Source of the DNA: Chitinophaga nivalis
GTDB taxonomy: Bacteria; Bacteroidota; Bacteroidia; Chitinophagales; Chitinophagaceae
Length of the DNA: 64,000 bases
NCBI RefSeq assembly: GCF_025989125.1
Contig: NZ_JAPDNR010000001.1
Coordinates: 2,028,301-2,092,300, forward strand
Direction: 5' to 3'
In this document: positions 25,861-35,694 of the stretch, in pieces
How the letters are laid out: the number at the start of each line of letters is the position of its first letter
Numbering within the stretch: position 1 is the stretch's first letter
The notes under the pieces: model-generated
What the model was told of the DNA's origin: nothing
Seen by the model: the letters and a program-made list of their open reading frames with translations, nothing else
The model's database searches: none
Made by a program: the position numbers and the translations under genes

Positions 25861-25916
25861 CATTACTTAAAACAAAACGGGAGGCAATATTGCCTCCCGC
25901 TTTGTTTTAAGTAATG
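25861..25916. terminator. Loopless 56-bp inverted repeat, bidirectional terminator
   Basis: 28-nt arms pair with a single A-C mismatch, centred between 25888 and 25889, with a GC core GGGAGGCAA / TTGCCTCCC flanked by AAAACAAA and TTTGTTTT. The T-rich outer arms serve both the plus-strand DUF1016 gene and the minus-strand metzincin gene. Confidence 0.88.
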
Positions 25917-25952
25917 ATGTACGCTTGCATATTATTTTATCGCAAATAATAC

Positions 25953-26732
25953 TTAATAAACATCATATGGTGCTTTGAGGGAATAGTACCAGTTTAATTG
26001 AGCCAGATCGCCCTTTGTAAATACATAAAATGGGTTGGTGCCTGCATCAAAGTCGGCTGGTGTGCTGCTGTATCCTATCAGGGAATGGGTAGGGCCATAG
26101 CTCGACATGATTGCCAGCGTAGGTTCTTGTACCGTATTATGTACATTTGGGATGGCCATTTCCGCTACATTGGCGTCATAATCGCCACTGGAAACGGCGC
26201 CGGTATGTCCATAACCAAGGATGTGTAAAAATTCGTGAATGATTAATCTGGTATAATATACATGTGCCCAGCTTAAATTCGTTTGATTTACATCCAGGTT
26301 GACGGACATGAGGTCACCTACATTGCCCGTACCATCGGGAATATGCGCCCATGCAGGCGCGGCATTTACCCCACTGTTGTCCGCTCTGATCACCACATCG
26401 TAAGTAGTCCCCAGTGCCGGAAGTACATCGCCATATGTGATGCTGGTGATGTTAATATTGGGAGATAGCTGACTGAGATACTTTTGGGCTACGGGAATGG
26501 CAGCATGGATAGCTTTGGCCACCACATTACCATCAGCGCCTGAAAGCCGGTTGTCGACAAATACCCGGATATTTTTACTTTTTGAAAAATCTACTTTCTT
26601 ATTAAACCAGATATTGTCTGAGACCTTAATGCGGGTAAGGTTGTTTTCAAAAGACAGCTCCTGTTGCTTGTCTGATTTGGAGCAGCTAAAGCAAAATAAC
26701 AGTGCTGCCAGGATTATATTTTTGTATGGCAT
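25953..26732 (-). CDS. Secreted metzincin-type zinc metalloprotease, lipoprotein
   Basis: 259 residues with lipobox LLFCFSC. The zinc motif HEFLHILGYGHTG is the full metzincin signature HExxHxxGxxH, and the Met-turn is IMSSYGP. The catalytic domain otherwise has no clear subfamily; it is closer to the dual-action M57-like or M10-like proteins of Bacteroidota than to M43. It is the last gene of the minus-strand SusCD locus, 30 nt after the DUF1735-type lipoprotein gene, so it probably works on the protein or glycoprotein that the SusCD pair imports. Confidence 0.85.
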   Translation of the reverse strand: MPYKNIILAALLFCFSCSKSDKQQELSFENNLTRIKVSDNIWFNKKVDFSKSKNIRVFVDNRLSGADGNVVAKAIHAAIPVAQKYLSQLSPNINITSITYGDVLPALGTTYDVVIRADNSGVNAAPAWAHIPDGTGNVGDLMSVNLDVNQTNLSWAHVYYTRLIIHEFLHILGYGHTGAVSSGDYDANVAEMAIPNVHNTVQEPTLAIMSSYGPTHSLIGYSSTPADFDAGTNPFYVFTKGDLAQLNWYYSLKAPYDVY

Positions 26733-26762
26733 AAAAAAACGTGTTTCAGGTTAAAATATAGA

Positions 26763-27800
26763 TCAGGGTCTTTCTTTTATAAAGGTCAGGTTATCATAGA
26801 ACCATACTTTGGCACCTTGCCATCCCCCTTGATAAGTCCCATCGTACATTAAGTAATATACCTTTACATTCCGGGTTGCCGGATCCCAGGCAGATGCGGT
26901 TGCTTCTGCAGGATTGGGGCTTAAACGCGCCGAGCGCCCTCTTACCGGGTCAGGTTGTCCGAAATAATTTGTAACACGTATGATCTGGCCATTTCCATTG
27001 GGGTTGAAATGTAATACCGGACAGAAATATCCATACCAGCTCCAGCTGTTGCTGGCAGTACTCCAGAATATATGTGCGTTTAATGGTTGGCCATTCGGAT
27101 CGAGGTAACCATTGTTGAATGCGTAGGCATCTCTCATAATACAGGTGGAATCATCTACCGTGACTAAGTCCACTGTAGTGCTACCGATAAAGGTATTCTC
27201 TGCGAACTGATAGTCGGTCATACCGCCGGATCGCAGGGAATATAAACCGTCGTATTTGTTTTTAACAATCAGTTTGTAATGCACATAGAACCTGTCGGCG
27301 CTGATAGATAGCGGTTTGGGCACTGCTGTAATACGATAGGCGGCCATATACTTGTCGTCCGGTTTTACCTGTAGCGTATTCACTAATAGTTTAAAGTAGC
27401 CGATGTTTTTGCCTGCCGGTATCGTTACTTTTAAGTTTTCACTGACGATGGTATTCTCCGGGAAGAAGCGCCAGTTTGTTCCGTTAACGATGTTGTATTT
27501 GGTAATGGCAGCGGTATCCCTTGATAGGGTTACGGTTACGTCGTAGTCTAAAGTACCGGTAGTATTGCCGAGATAAACCGGAATGCTGATCGTATCTACT
27601 GCTTTCAGGGTAGAAGGTAACCGGGAGATCGTTTTTGTGCGGCTATCTATCGAAGTGGTAGCGCCATCATCTTTCGGCGCCAGTTCTACGATGAAGGTGC
27701 CCGGTATATCCGACAGAGATGCGCCAAATTTATCTTTCAGGCAAGACGGCAGCGCCAAAGTCAGGAGGCTTATATATATCAGTTTAAAATGCTTTTTCAT
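26763..27800 (-). CDS. DUF1735/BT_3987-like surface lipoprotein of a SusCD locus
   Basis: 345 residues with a lipoprotein signal (LLTLALPSC). An N-terminal Ig-like domain of the DUF1735 type contains DYDVTVTLSRDTAAITKYN and TIPAGKNIGYFKLLVN, followed by a YDGLYSLRSGGMTDYQF domain as in DUF4361/BT_3987-like proteins. These occur directly after SusD genes and bind ligand at the cell surface. It lies 30 nt after the SusD gene's stop and 30 nt before the metzincin gene. No catalytic residues are evident. Confidence 0.82.
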   Translation of the reverse strand: MKKHFKLIYISLLTLALPSCLKDKFGASLSDIPGTFIVELAPKDDGATTSIDSRTKTISRLPSTLKAVDTISIPVYLGNTTGTLDYDVTVTLSRDTAAITKYNIVNGTNWRFFPENTIVSENLKVTIPAGKNIGYFKLLVNTLQVKPDDKYMAAYRITAVPKPLSISADRFYVHYKLIVKNKYDGLYSLRSGGMTDYQFAENTFIGSTTVDLVTVDDSTCIMRDAYAFNNGYLDPNGQPLNAHIFWSTASNSWSWYGYFCPVLHFNPNGNGQIIRVTNYFGQPDPVRGRSARLSPNPAEATASAWDPATRNVKVYYLMYDGTYQGGWQGAKVWFYDNLTFIKERP

Positions 27801-27830
27801 CTTTCAGTATTTTGTAGGTACCAGGAAAAA

Positions 27831-29408
27831 TTATCTACCCCAGAATATTTTTTTGGTCAGTAAATCTGCTCCTTGCGCGTTTACATTATCCTTATTGGTA
27901 GCGTATTCTATGCTTGGATAAAAAACTCTTTTAGGTAAAGCGGGTGCGCCCGGGTATTTGGAACCATAAATATAGGTAGGCCATCCGGTGCGCCGGAAAT
28001 CAGCATAAGGTTCAAATGGATTGACGCCATTCATGGCAATCCATTTCTGTGATAAGATGGTTTGCAGCGGATCGCTGGTCAGCTCTATATTGAAGTTGTT
28101 GATCTTACCGGAAGTCTGGGCCATGTAACCATTGGCATCTTCAATAGCATTATTGGGCTGGTAGGAAATACTGCCGGAAGGATCTGGCAAAGAACCTTTG
28201 TATAAATAGGTAAAGTTGGCGCGCACCCCATTTTTGTATAGCTCTTTATAATCACCCGGAATCAGATTCCTATAGCTGGCTTCGGCTTGCAGGAAATAAC
28301 TTTCAAAAGCGGTAATCATCGGAATAGGCTGACTGATATTTTTGATAATGCCAAAGCCATTCGTACCGGAGAAACTGCCATTTACCTTATCCCCCCAGGA
28401 GAAACCTGATAAGGTATCATTATTAGCGGTAGGTATGCCAAAATAAGCGCCTTTAAAGTGGTCCGGATTATTATCATATGGAGCGTACACCCTGTATAAC
28501 CGCCAGTCGCCGTAGCCATTGAATCCATCCAGGTAAAAATTAACGGCTGCCGCATTGGCCCGATAGTAGTTGTAGCTGGAGGTTTGCTGATGCTGGCTGA
28601 TATTCCAGAATCTTTCTACCATGGGGTTACCTTTGCCGCTTTGGTTGAAGAATCCGGGATTTACATTTCCTTCTGTTTGTATACTTGAAATGTATCCATC
28701 GGCTGCTGCACTGCTGCGCAGATTATTTAATGCAGTGGCATAATAAGCCGGTTTGGTTGGTAATTGACTCACTCTGAGGAGTAATCTTAACTGGAGCGTA
28801 TTGATAAATCTGATCCAATTGCCCTTATTCCCATTGTACATAATATCACCTTTGGGGGTATTGCCGGTCCATTGCTTAATCAGGTTTCTGGCACTGTCCA
28901 GTTGCTGGTACAGATCATTATAAATAGTGGCGGCATCATCATACACCGGTGTAGGGTATTTATCGATCTGTAACGCCTGCGAGTAAGGAATATTTCCAAA
29001 CAGATCAATCAGGTTATGATAACAAACGACATTCAGTGTTTTCACGATACCCCGGTAAAAGTTATTCCCGTTTGCATGCTGGTCTATGTACTGTAAATTA
29101 CCAAGATAGCTGTAGTAGCTGGTCCACATACCCTGAAACCACTTGTTGTCGAAGGTGTAATTGAATACATAGGAGTTCACAAAAGAACCGCCGCCTATGG
29201 TCCAATAACCCATCCAATACGACATGTCATCTGATCCCATATGCTGTATGGCGGCAATACTCCTTAACTGTGGAGACAGCACCAGATCGACGTCTACGTT
29301 GTTGGGATTATTGGGATTATCTTCATTTATATCGAAATATTTTTTTGAGCAAGCCGACGTCCCTGCTATCAGCAACAGAACGAGTAAATATTTAATGACT
29401 ACTTTCAT
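27831..29408 (-). CDS. SusD/RagB-family nutrient-binding lipoprotein
   Basis: 525 residues, the usual SusD length. Lipobox LLLIAGTSAC, then KKYFDINEDNPNNPNNV, a classical start of the SusD-like group that pairs with SusC. TPR-type helices follow (DDAATIYNDLYQQLDSARNLI), and the C-terminus ends RVFYPSIEYATNKDNVNAQG. It caps the TonB-dependent transporter encoded 27 nt upstream in the operon. The ligand cannot be read from sequence. Confidence 0.93.
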   Translation of the reverse strand: MKVVIKYLLVLLLIAGTSACSKKYFDINEDNPNNPNNVDVDLVLSPQLRSIAAIQHMGSDDMSYWMGYWTIGGGSFVNSYVFNYTFDNKWFQGMWTSYYSYLGNLQYIDQHANGNNFYRGIVKTLNVVCYHNLIDLFGNIPYSQALQIDKYPTPVYDDAATIYNDLYQQLDSARNLIKQWTGNTPKGDIMYNGNKGNWIRFINTLQLRLLLRVSQLPTKPAYYATALNNLRSSAAADGYISSIQTEGNVNPGFFNQSGKGNPMVERFWNISQHQQTSSYNYYRANAAAVNFYLDGFNGYGDWRLYRVYAPYDNNPDHFKGAYFGIPTANNDTLSGFSWGDKVNGSFSGTNGFGIIKNISQPIPMITAFESYFLQAEASYRNLIPGDYKELYKNGVRANFTYLYKGSLPDPSGSISYQPNNAIEDANGYMAQTSGKINNFNIELTSDPLQTILSQKWIAMNGVNPFEPYADFRRTGWPTYIYGSKYPGAPALPKRVFYPSIEYATNKDNVNAQGADLLTKKIFWGR

Positions 29409-29435
29409 TTTGTAAAAGTTTCCTGTTGAAAAAAA

Positions 29436-32400
29436 TTAAAATCTGACACTGATACTTCCACCTATAAATCTTGTGGGCGGTGTTTGTGAAGTGTTGGTGG
29501 TGCCATCTGCATTATAGGCGCCGCCAAGATTAAATTCGGGATCAGTCCAGATATTTTCTGTCGGTCTCCACATCAGCAAATTCCTGCCGGTAGCGGATAC
29601 GGTAACGCCCTGGATATTTTTTAATCTTTTAAAGGCAGCTGCCGGTACGCTATAAGACAATACCACTTCTCTCAGTTTCCAAAAAGCATTGCTGGTAACA
29701 TAGGGTGTTCCCACAGTGCTATATGCCTGCCAGAACTGGTATACATTGGCAATTTGTCTGGAATTATTCTCTACATAATGTCCGCTTCCATCATCATAAA
29801 CAGAATTAGGGAATATAAACCGCTCGCGATTACCATAGGTAGAGTGTTCGGAGGCGCCTGTCCAGTCTAATAATTGCCCGATCTGGTTAAACAATACACC
29901 ACCGCCTCTGTAGTCTGCTACGATGGAGAGTGAGAAGTTTTTGTAGGAAACGGAGGTATTCAGACCTATGCGGTAAGGTTGGAAAATAGAGCCCATGAAC
30001 TTATAGGCTGCTGCGCGTGTAGGATAACCGTTATTGTCAACGATAACTTTTCCTGTGGCAGGGTCCCTGGCAAAATCTGTTACTTTTAATGCCGGGAAAG
30101 CATGACCTACTACTGCATATGCATCATTTGTCATCGACAAATCAGCGCCATCATTAGGTAATGAAATTACTTTATTATTGATATAGGAGAAGTTGGCGCC
30201 TATATCCCATCTGAATCCGGTAGATCTGTTATCAATGAGGGTCAGTTTGATATCTGATTCTACCCCAAAATTGGAGGTTTCACCACCATTCACCAGCATG
30301 GCCGAAAATCCTGTTGTAGGAGATACCTGTGTGGGAATGGTCTGGTTTTTTGTTCTTTGCCGGAAAACCGTTCCGGTAAAATTAATTCTGTTTTTCAGGA
30401 AGCTGAGTTCAATACCTGCTTCTATTTCCGTGGTCCGTTCATCTTTCAGATTACGATTGGGAGCCAGTGTATTTTTGCTATATCCTACACTATTATTGTA
30501 GGGGTAGTTGGAAGCCACGTTGAAGGATGGTGTAGTCAGATAAGCGCCGTAAGTACTGATGGTACTTAAATTTACCTGGCCTGTCTGGCTGTATGCCACT
30601 CTTACCTTTGCAAAATTCACCACGTCATTGTTGAACAGGTTGGGGAGTGCATCAGAAAGTACAAATGCTACATCTGCTGATCCGTAGGAGAATCTTCTGT
30701 TAGCAGCTGCTAATATAGAAGTCCAGTCGAAACGATAACTACCATGTACAAACAGGTATTTATTGATACCGAAAGATAAATCAGCAAATGCGGCCTGCTG
30801 ATTTAGCGCGGCCATGCTTTCGCTGGCATTTTGCTGGCCAATATAGCTAGATACGTTATAAAAGTCGTTAAAGGCAAGGGTGGAGGCGCCAAAACCTTCC
30901 TGGTTGTATCTGTCCTGCATGATGGAGTGCCCCAATAAGAGTTTGGAGCTAATGTTTTTTGACAGCTCTTTCTTGAATGTCAATAACAGGTCTCCCGTAA
31001 TCTTTGATTCAAAGGAGGATCCGCCACTGGTAGTAGGCAATAATGTCTTTCTGTTGGATGCCTGGGTACCACCCGGAATATTATAGGGATTGCTTTGCTC
31101 GTAATCAGAGTATTTCCAGCCATTCCCGGTATTTTTATAATTGTATACACTATAGGTATAACCGAACCGGTAGCTGGCTTCTATATTGTCTGTTATCCGG
31201 AGTCTTGCAGCTACATTTCCCACCAGTTTATTATCGGTGCTTTTTGTTCTGAAATTATACAGGTTCCACCACGGATTATCATTCCAGGCATTGTAGTAGT
31301 TGTCCGGAGAAGAAAAGAAGCCGGTTTTGAACCAGTTTAAGTCAACGTGTGCCGGAGAATTCAGGATCTGACCATATAAACTTCCTCTGTTCCAGATCTC
31401 GTTTGTGCTGGTGTTGGTATAGGCCAGCGCATAATCGATGTTCAGTATACTGTATTTGGTACTACCATTCAGTTTAAAGAAGTTTTTCGACAGCTTATTT
31501 TCCGGAATGATATCTGAACGATTGGTGCGCTGGTAGGCTACATAAATCGATGAATTCTGAGAAGCGGCACTCAGGGATAAATCATACTGTTTGGTAATAC
31601 CTGTTTGAAAAAAATCGGTGCGTGCTCCCTTTTTAGGTGAGTACGTAGTGCTTATCACAGTGTCTTTATAGGTACCGTCGTTATAAAATATCCGCTTCGG
31701 TGTTCCTACTTCCACCATACTGCCATCGTATTTAGGTCCGAATTGCTGATTTTCAAACGGAACATTGATCGGTTGTCCGGTTACAGGATCTACATAGGAA
31801 GATTCGCCTCCCCAGCCACCGTAGGTATATTGCAGATTAGGTAGTTTGGAAATGCTTTCCCACTGAATACTGGTTTTAAAGTTTATTTCTGTTTTACCGG
31901 CAGCTGGCTTTTTCGTGGTAATCACCAACGCGCCATTACTACCGTTGGAACCATATAATGACGCCGCAGCACTGCCTTTCAGTACGTTTACGCTTTCAAT
32001 ATCATTAGGATTGATATTATTCAGGATATAAGGTTGCACAATGGCTCCGTCTAATACAACGATAGCGGAATTGTTTCCGGTAATAGACCTGTTTCCGCGT
32101 AAGTTGATTTTATAAGACGGATTGAGGTTGTTGTCCTGCGTTTGAATGGAAAGTCCGGATACTTTACCGATTAATCCGGAGGTGGCATTGATATTTTCCG
32201 CCTGATTCAATTCTTTGCCAGTGATAGTAGTGGCAGCATACCCCAGTTCTTTAGGTTGACGTTTGATGCCATAGGCAGTAACTACTACTTCCTGCTGCAG
32301 GTTTGTTCGTTGTTTTAAATGAACCGTAATGGTCTCATCTTTTGTTACCGGAATTTCTACGGTTTCAGTTCCGATAAAGCTGATGACCAGTATCTTAGAA

Positions 32401-32939
32401 CTGCTGGCGGGAACGGAAAGCTGAAAGCGGCCATGGGCATCGGTACTGGTGCCAAGTGCCGTACCTTTGATTCTGATGGTTACCCCTGTTAATGGTGTTT
32501 CTTTTTCATCCGTTACGGTACCTTTTATAAGCAGCGATGTCTGTTGCGTACCAGTAGCAGCGGCATTACGGTTCGGAGCGTCTGATACTACAATAATGTT
32601 ATGTCCTACAATAGAGTAGTGCAGTGGTTGCCCTTTTAAACAGGTGTTCAGTGCAGCTGTCAACGGAACATTATGCAGGTTTACCGTGACAGGTGTGGTG
32701 AACTTCAATACCTCCTCGTTGTAGAAAAAAACATACTCAGTCTGGCGTTCAATCGCCGAAAAAATTTGTGGAATACGCAATTGCTCTCCTTTCAGCGTAA
32801 CGTTTTGTGAGTAAGATTTGGCGCTCAATTGTATATTGATGGCCAATAGAAAAAGAAAGATCAGTTTCATCTTGTGTGGCTTCAGTTCAGGGCATGTAAA
32901 TAGCGGTATTCTTTCGAATACATTTTTGAAGAGAATCAT
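29436..32939 (-). CDS. SusC/RagA TonB-linked outer-membrane transporter with STN domain
   Basis: 1167 residues. A second start (ATG at 32870, MKLIFLFLLAINIQLSAKS) directly precedes the signal peptide; the first 23 residues are probably untranslated or an N-terminal extension. An STN (secretin/TonB short N-terminal) domain at ~50-120 (RIPQIFSAIERQTEYVFFYN) shows that it signals to the FecR encoded upstream. It is followed by a CarboxypepD_reg-like domain (IKGTVTDEKETPLTGVTIRIKG), a plug (GSAAASLYGSNGSNGALVITTKK) and a 22-strand barrel ending GGSISVRF. It imports a large ligand with the SusD partner. Confidence 0.94.
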   Translation of the reverse strand: MILFKNVFERIPLFTCPELKPHKMKLIFLFLLAINIQLSAKSYSQNVTLKGEQLRIPQIFSAIERQTEYVFFYNEEVLKFTTPVTVNLHNVPLTAALNTCLKGQPLHYSIVGHNIIVVSDAPNRNAAATGTQQTSLLIKGTVTDEKETPLTGVTIRIKGTALGTSTDAHGRFQLSVPASSSKILVISFIGTETVEIPVTKDETITVHLKQRTNLQQEVVVTAYGIKRQPKELGYAATTITGKELNQAENINATSGLIGKVSGLSIQTQDNNLNPSYKINLRGNRSITGNNSAIVVLDGAIVQPYILNNINPNDIESVNVLKGSAAASLYGSNGSNGALVITTKKPAAGKTEINFKTSIQWESISKLPNLQYTYGGWGGESSYVDPVTGQPINVPFENQQFGPKYDGSMVEVGTPKRIFYNDGTYKDTVISTTYSPKKGARTDFFQTGITKQYDLSLSAASQNSSIYVAYQRTNRSDIIPENKLSKNFFKLNGSTKYSILNIDYALAYTNTSTNEIWNRGSLYGQILNSPAHVDLNWFKTGFFSSPDNYYNAWNDNPWWNLYNFRTKSTDNKLVGNVAARLRITDNIEASYRFGYTYSVYNYKNTGNGWKYSDYEQSNPYNIPGGTQASNRKTLLPTTSGGSSFESKITGDLLLTFKKELSKNISSKLLLGHSIMQDRYNQEGFGASTLAFNDFYNVSSYIGQQNASESMAALNQQAAFADLSFGINKYLFVHGSYRFDWTSILAAANRRFSYGSADVAFVLSDALPNLFNNDVVNFAKVRVAYSQTGQVNLSTISTYGAYLTTPSFNVASNYPYNNSVGYSKNTLAPNRNLKDERTTEIEAGIELSFLKNRINFTGTVFRQRTKNQTIPTQVSPTTGFSAMLVNGGETSNFGVESDIKLTLIDNRSTGFRWDIGANFSYINNKVISLPNDGADLSMTNDAYAVVGHAFPALKVTDFARDPATGKVIVDNNGYPTRAAAYKFMGSIFQPYRIGLNTSVSYKNFSLSIVADYRGGGVLFNQIGQLLDWTGASEHSTYGNRERFIFPNSVYDDGSGHYVENNSRQIANVYQFWQAYSTVGTPYVTSNAFWKLREVVLSYSVPAAAFKRLKNIQGVTVSATGRNLLMWRPTENIWTDPEFNLGGAYNADGTTNTSQTPPTRFIGGSISVRF

Positions 32940-33044
32940 GTTTTTTCGATTGAGTAATGATCAATTGACTTTGGTGTCGCTTAAATTCTAACGTGCATTT
33001 TGTTAATTCAATAATCCATTTTCGGTTGATCCCTACAGTGGGAG

Positions 33045-34289
33045 TTACTTTTTATTTTTAATGACAATAGTGGAATTGCTTATCTCGTATTGGATATCAT
33101 TCAGGTCTAATATTCTTAAGAATTCAGACAGACTTTCGTTGCGTTTTAATTTACCCGTGAATCTTACATCGGTAATATGATCTTCAAATTGAACATTTAC
33201 ATCATACCATCTTTCTATTTGTCGCATTACTACAGAAAGCGGCACAGCGGAAAATTGTGTATACCCGTTTTTCCATGCTATTACGATGCCCGGATCTGCT
33301 GGTGTGGTAAGGTTCATCTCTCCTTTTGGTGTGATATTTACCTGTTGGTTAGGGAATAATACCCGGGATTGCATGGTGTTGTATGCGTGTACTTTTACTT
33401 TTCCTTCTAATAAGGTGGTACTTACAAATGGTTCATTTGAATAGGCATTAATATTGAATTTGGTTCCCAGCACTTCCACTTTGTAACTCCCATTGGTAGC
33501 ATATTTATTATCTGATTCAACAATAAATGGCATAGCCTGATGCCGATGATCTGTCAGGTGTGCTATTTCAAAATATGCTTCACCTGTTATGTATACTTTT
33601 CGTTCGCTGGCAGGAAAAACTACCGGGAACCTGATGGAAGATGCGGCATTGAGCCATACTTTACTACCATCTGACAGTTGCAGTGAATATTGGCCACCAC
33701 GGGGTGTGGTGATGTTGTTATACATGATTCCTTCGGCTTCCTTTTCTGCCGCGCTATATATGATCTCACCTGTTTTCGTTTTTACTACGCGTCCTGCCCC
33801 CTGCGTGGCGAGCAAGCCATTCTGGACACTATCCAATGCAATGGTTTGTCCGTTGTGGAGGATAAGCGTGGCCTTGTTGTTTCCGCTGATGTTATGCCGG
33901 TCTGCCGGCGTGATTTGGGCTGATGGTGTACGGGAGGCATGGTAAACGTAATAGTAGCCAGACAAACCTATCAGTACAGCCACCATCGCTGCGGCTGTCC
34001 AATACCACCACCCGAGAGATGATACTCTGGGTGGTATATTGGTTTCAGTAGTTATAGGGTGTGTATTGGGCAGTATTTTACTTAATATCTTTTCGGCATC
34101 GCCCGTACTTAAAAATGTATTTATTTGTGCCGGATGTTGGTTTATGTCCTCAATAGTTTGTGTGATCAGTGCTTTTACGGTTGTTTCATTTTCGGTAAGC
34201 GAGAATAATTCAAATAGCTCCGCTAGTTCCGCCCCGGAACAGTTATCATTTATATACTTATGGAATAATTCCGACAATCGATCCTGCAT
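33045..34289 (-). CDS. FecR-family anti-sigma factor
   Basis: 414 residues. An N-terminal cytosolic anti-sigma region (~1-90) with a helical start is followed by one membrane helix (WWYWTAAAMVAVLIGLSGYYYV, ~92-113). The periplasmic FecR domain (ITTPRGGQYSLQLSDGSKVWLNAASSIRFP) and C-terminal DUF4974 (SVVMRQIERWYDVNVQFEDH ... TGKLKRNESLSEFLRIL) complete it. It relays the signal from the SusC STN domain to the ECF sigma factor encoded just upstream. Confidence 0.93.
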   Translation of the reverse strand: MQDRLSELFHKYINDNCSGAELAELFELFSLTENETTVKALITQTIEDINQHPAQINTFLSTGDAEKILSKILPNTHPITTETNIPPRVSSLGWWYWTAAAMVAVLIGLSGYYYVYHASRTPSAQITPADRHNISGNNKATLILHNGQTIALDSVQNGLLATQGAGRVVKTKTGEIIYSAAEKEAEGIMYNNITTPRGGQYSLQLSDGSKVWLNAASSIRFPVVFPASERKVYITGEAYFEIAHLTDHRHQAMPFIVESDNKYATNGSYKVEVLGTKFNINAYSNEPFVSTTLLEGKVKVHAYNTMQSRVLFPNQQVNITPKGEMNLTTPADPGIVIAWKNGYTQFSAVPLSVVMRQIERWYDVNVQFEDHITDVRFTGKLKRNESLSEFLRILDLNDIQYEISNSTIVIKNKK

Positions 34290-34369
34290 AAATGATTAGA
34301 TAAAGGCCACTAATAATACTAGACGCACGGTATTTATGCAAAGGGGTAGATGAAATGAAAATATTTTTT

Positions 34370-35047
34370 TCAGAAGACGATGGTGTTGTGTAATGTATTT
34401 GAAATCAATATATTAGTCTCTTTTAAAAATACGTTGGCGGCATGCGGATAGGAATGGGAATCGCCCAGACCGTGCGTGTAATCGCAAACGCATAAGAAAA
34501 TTACAAGTAAGAAACTTTGGTCCCGCAAAAAGGTTTGCACAATTTTATTGGCCGCCATAATATGTTTCTTGACGGTTTCTTTGGAGATCTTTAATTGTGC
34601 TGCTATTTCATCATGACTAAATCCTGCTGTTCTGCTTAAATGGTATACATGTTTTTGTTGAGGTGTTAATAAGCTGGCCGCCAGGGATAGGGTAGCCTGC
34701 AGATCACGCAACTTAATTGATTCTTCCGTGCCGCTATCAACATCAACGCTGGTTTCATGAATCTTTCTGATCGCTTTTATTTCTGTTTTCTGTTTTCTTA
34801 GCCTGCTATAAATATTATTCCGTACCATGGTATACAGGTAGGCCTCAAAATTGTCAACTTCGTGGAGTGATTCCCGGTTTAGCCAGATAGTCGTAAATAC
34901 ATCCTGCAATACATCTTTACTGTTAATGTCTGATTTCAATAATTTTTGAGCAACGAAATATACTTTTGCCCGATGCTTTTCAAATAGTTTTACGAATGCA
35001 GTTTCGTCGCCTCCTGCTATTGCACGTAAAAGTATTTTATCCTCCAT
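34370..35047 (-). CDS. ECF-type RNA polymerase sigma factor
   Basis: 225 residues from the ATG at 35047 (MEDKILLRAIAGGDETAF); an upstream in-frame ATG at 35101 gives 18 extra residues without family likeness. Region 2 contains DINSKDVLQDVFTTIW and NFEAYLYTMVRNNIYSRLRK; region 4 contains LTPQQKHVYHLSRTAGFSHDEIAAQLKISKETVKKHI. A ~45-residue Cys/His-containing tail after region 4 (SFLLVIFLCVCDYTHGLG) is unusual and may be a hydrophobic extension. It should drive the SusC-SusD operon under FecR control. Confidence 0.92.
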   Translation of the reverse strand: MEDKILLRAIAGGDETAFVKLFEKHRAKVYFVAQKLLKSDINSKDVLQDVFTTIWLNRESLHEVDNFEAYLYTMVRNNIYSRLRKQKTEIKAIRKIHETSVDVDSGTEESIKLRDLQATLSLAASLLTPQQKHVYHLSRTAGFSHDEIAAQLKISKETVKKHIMAANKIVQTFLRDQSFLLVIFLCVCDYTHGLGDSHSYPHAANVFLKETNILISNTLHNTIVF

Positions 35048-35324
35048 TGTTAGCCAGTTACTTAGCCGTAAAATAGTGAAAATATAATTATAAGCAGACA
35101 TCGATCTTTGTGGCGCGAAAGTCAGGAGGGTAAATGCTTTAAGACAAAATGGAGTGTGGTATAATTGAGTGATTTTTTGCGTATTTATGGGTAATTTATA
35201 AGTAGTTTTATAAGAAGAAAAGTTTTAGGAGTATGGGTGGTAAAGTTCATAATTATTTATAGCGCTTGTGCCAGTCTGTTTTGACGGACACTAAGTTAAA
35301 TTTGAAAATATTAGTTTAGTACAT

Positions 35325-35570
35325 ATGTCACAGAGAAAGACTTACAGCAAAGATTTTAAGGAAGAAGCCTTACGTTTGGTGACACAATCGGAAGTAACAC
35401 AGATTGTACAAGATCCGGGTATTCATCCCAATATGTTATATATGTAGAAGCGCCAATCAGAAAGGCATTTCCAGGGCAAGGAAATGCTACGGATGCTGAA
35501 CTGTCTCAACTTCAAAAAGAAAGTGCCCGGCTGAAAGAAGAAGTGGAAATATTATTGAAAAGTCATTCGT
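35325..35570 (+). pseudogene. IS3-family OrfA (HTH_Tnp_1) transposase relic
   Basis: Starts MSQRKTYSKDFKEEALRLVT, the standard IS3 OrfA helix-turn-helix. It continues to IHPNMLYM, where an in-frame TAG at 35445 replaces the Trp (TGG) expected in the family's LYRWK motif. After a frame change the next part reads AELSQLQKESARLKEEVEI, the OrfA leucine-zipper end. OrfB with the DDE domain is absent and no terminal inverted repeats could be matched. This is an old remnant at the edge of the accessory region. Confidence 0.75.
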
Positions 35571-35694
35571 TGCCATTCAATATCAGTTGCATACACTAAC
35601 TTGCAATCACTATGCTGGCCCTTACCATCCCTACTCTTTATCTGTAATTCATCAGTCCGGCCTTCTATTAAGTAACCCTTCAAAATGAATAATC

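Noticed and set aside
35280..35600. Functional IS3 element
   Set aside because: OrfA is broken by a stop and a frame change, and OrfB and terminal repeats are missing.
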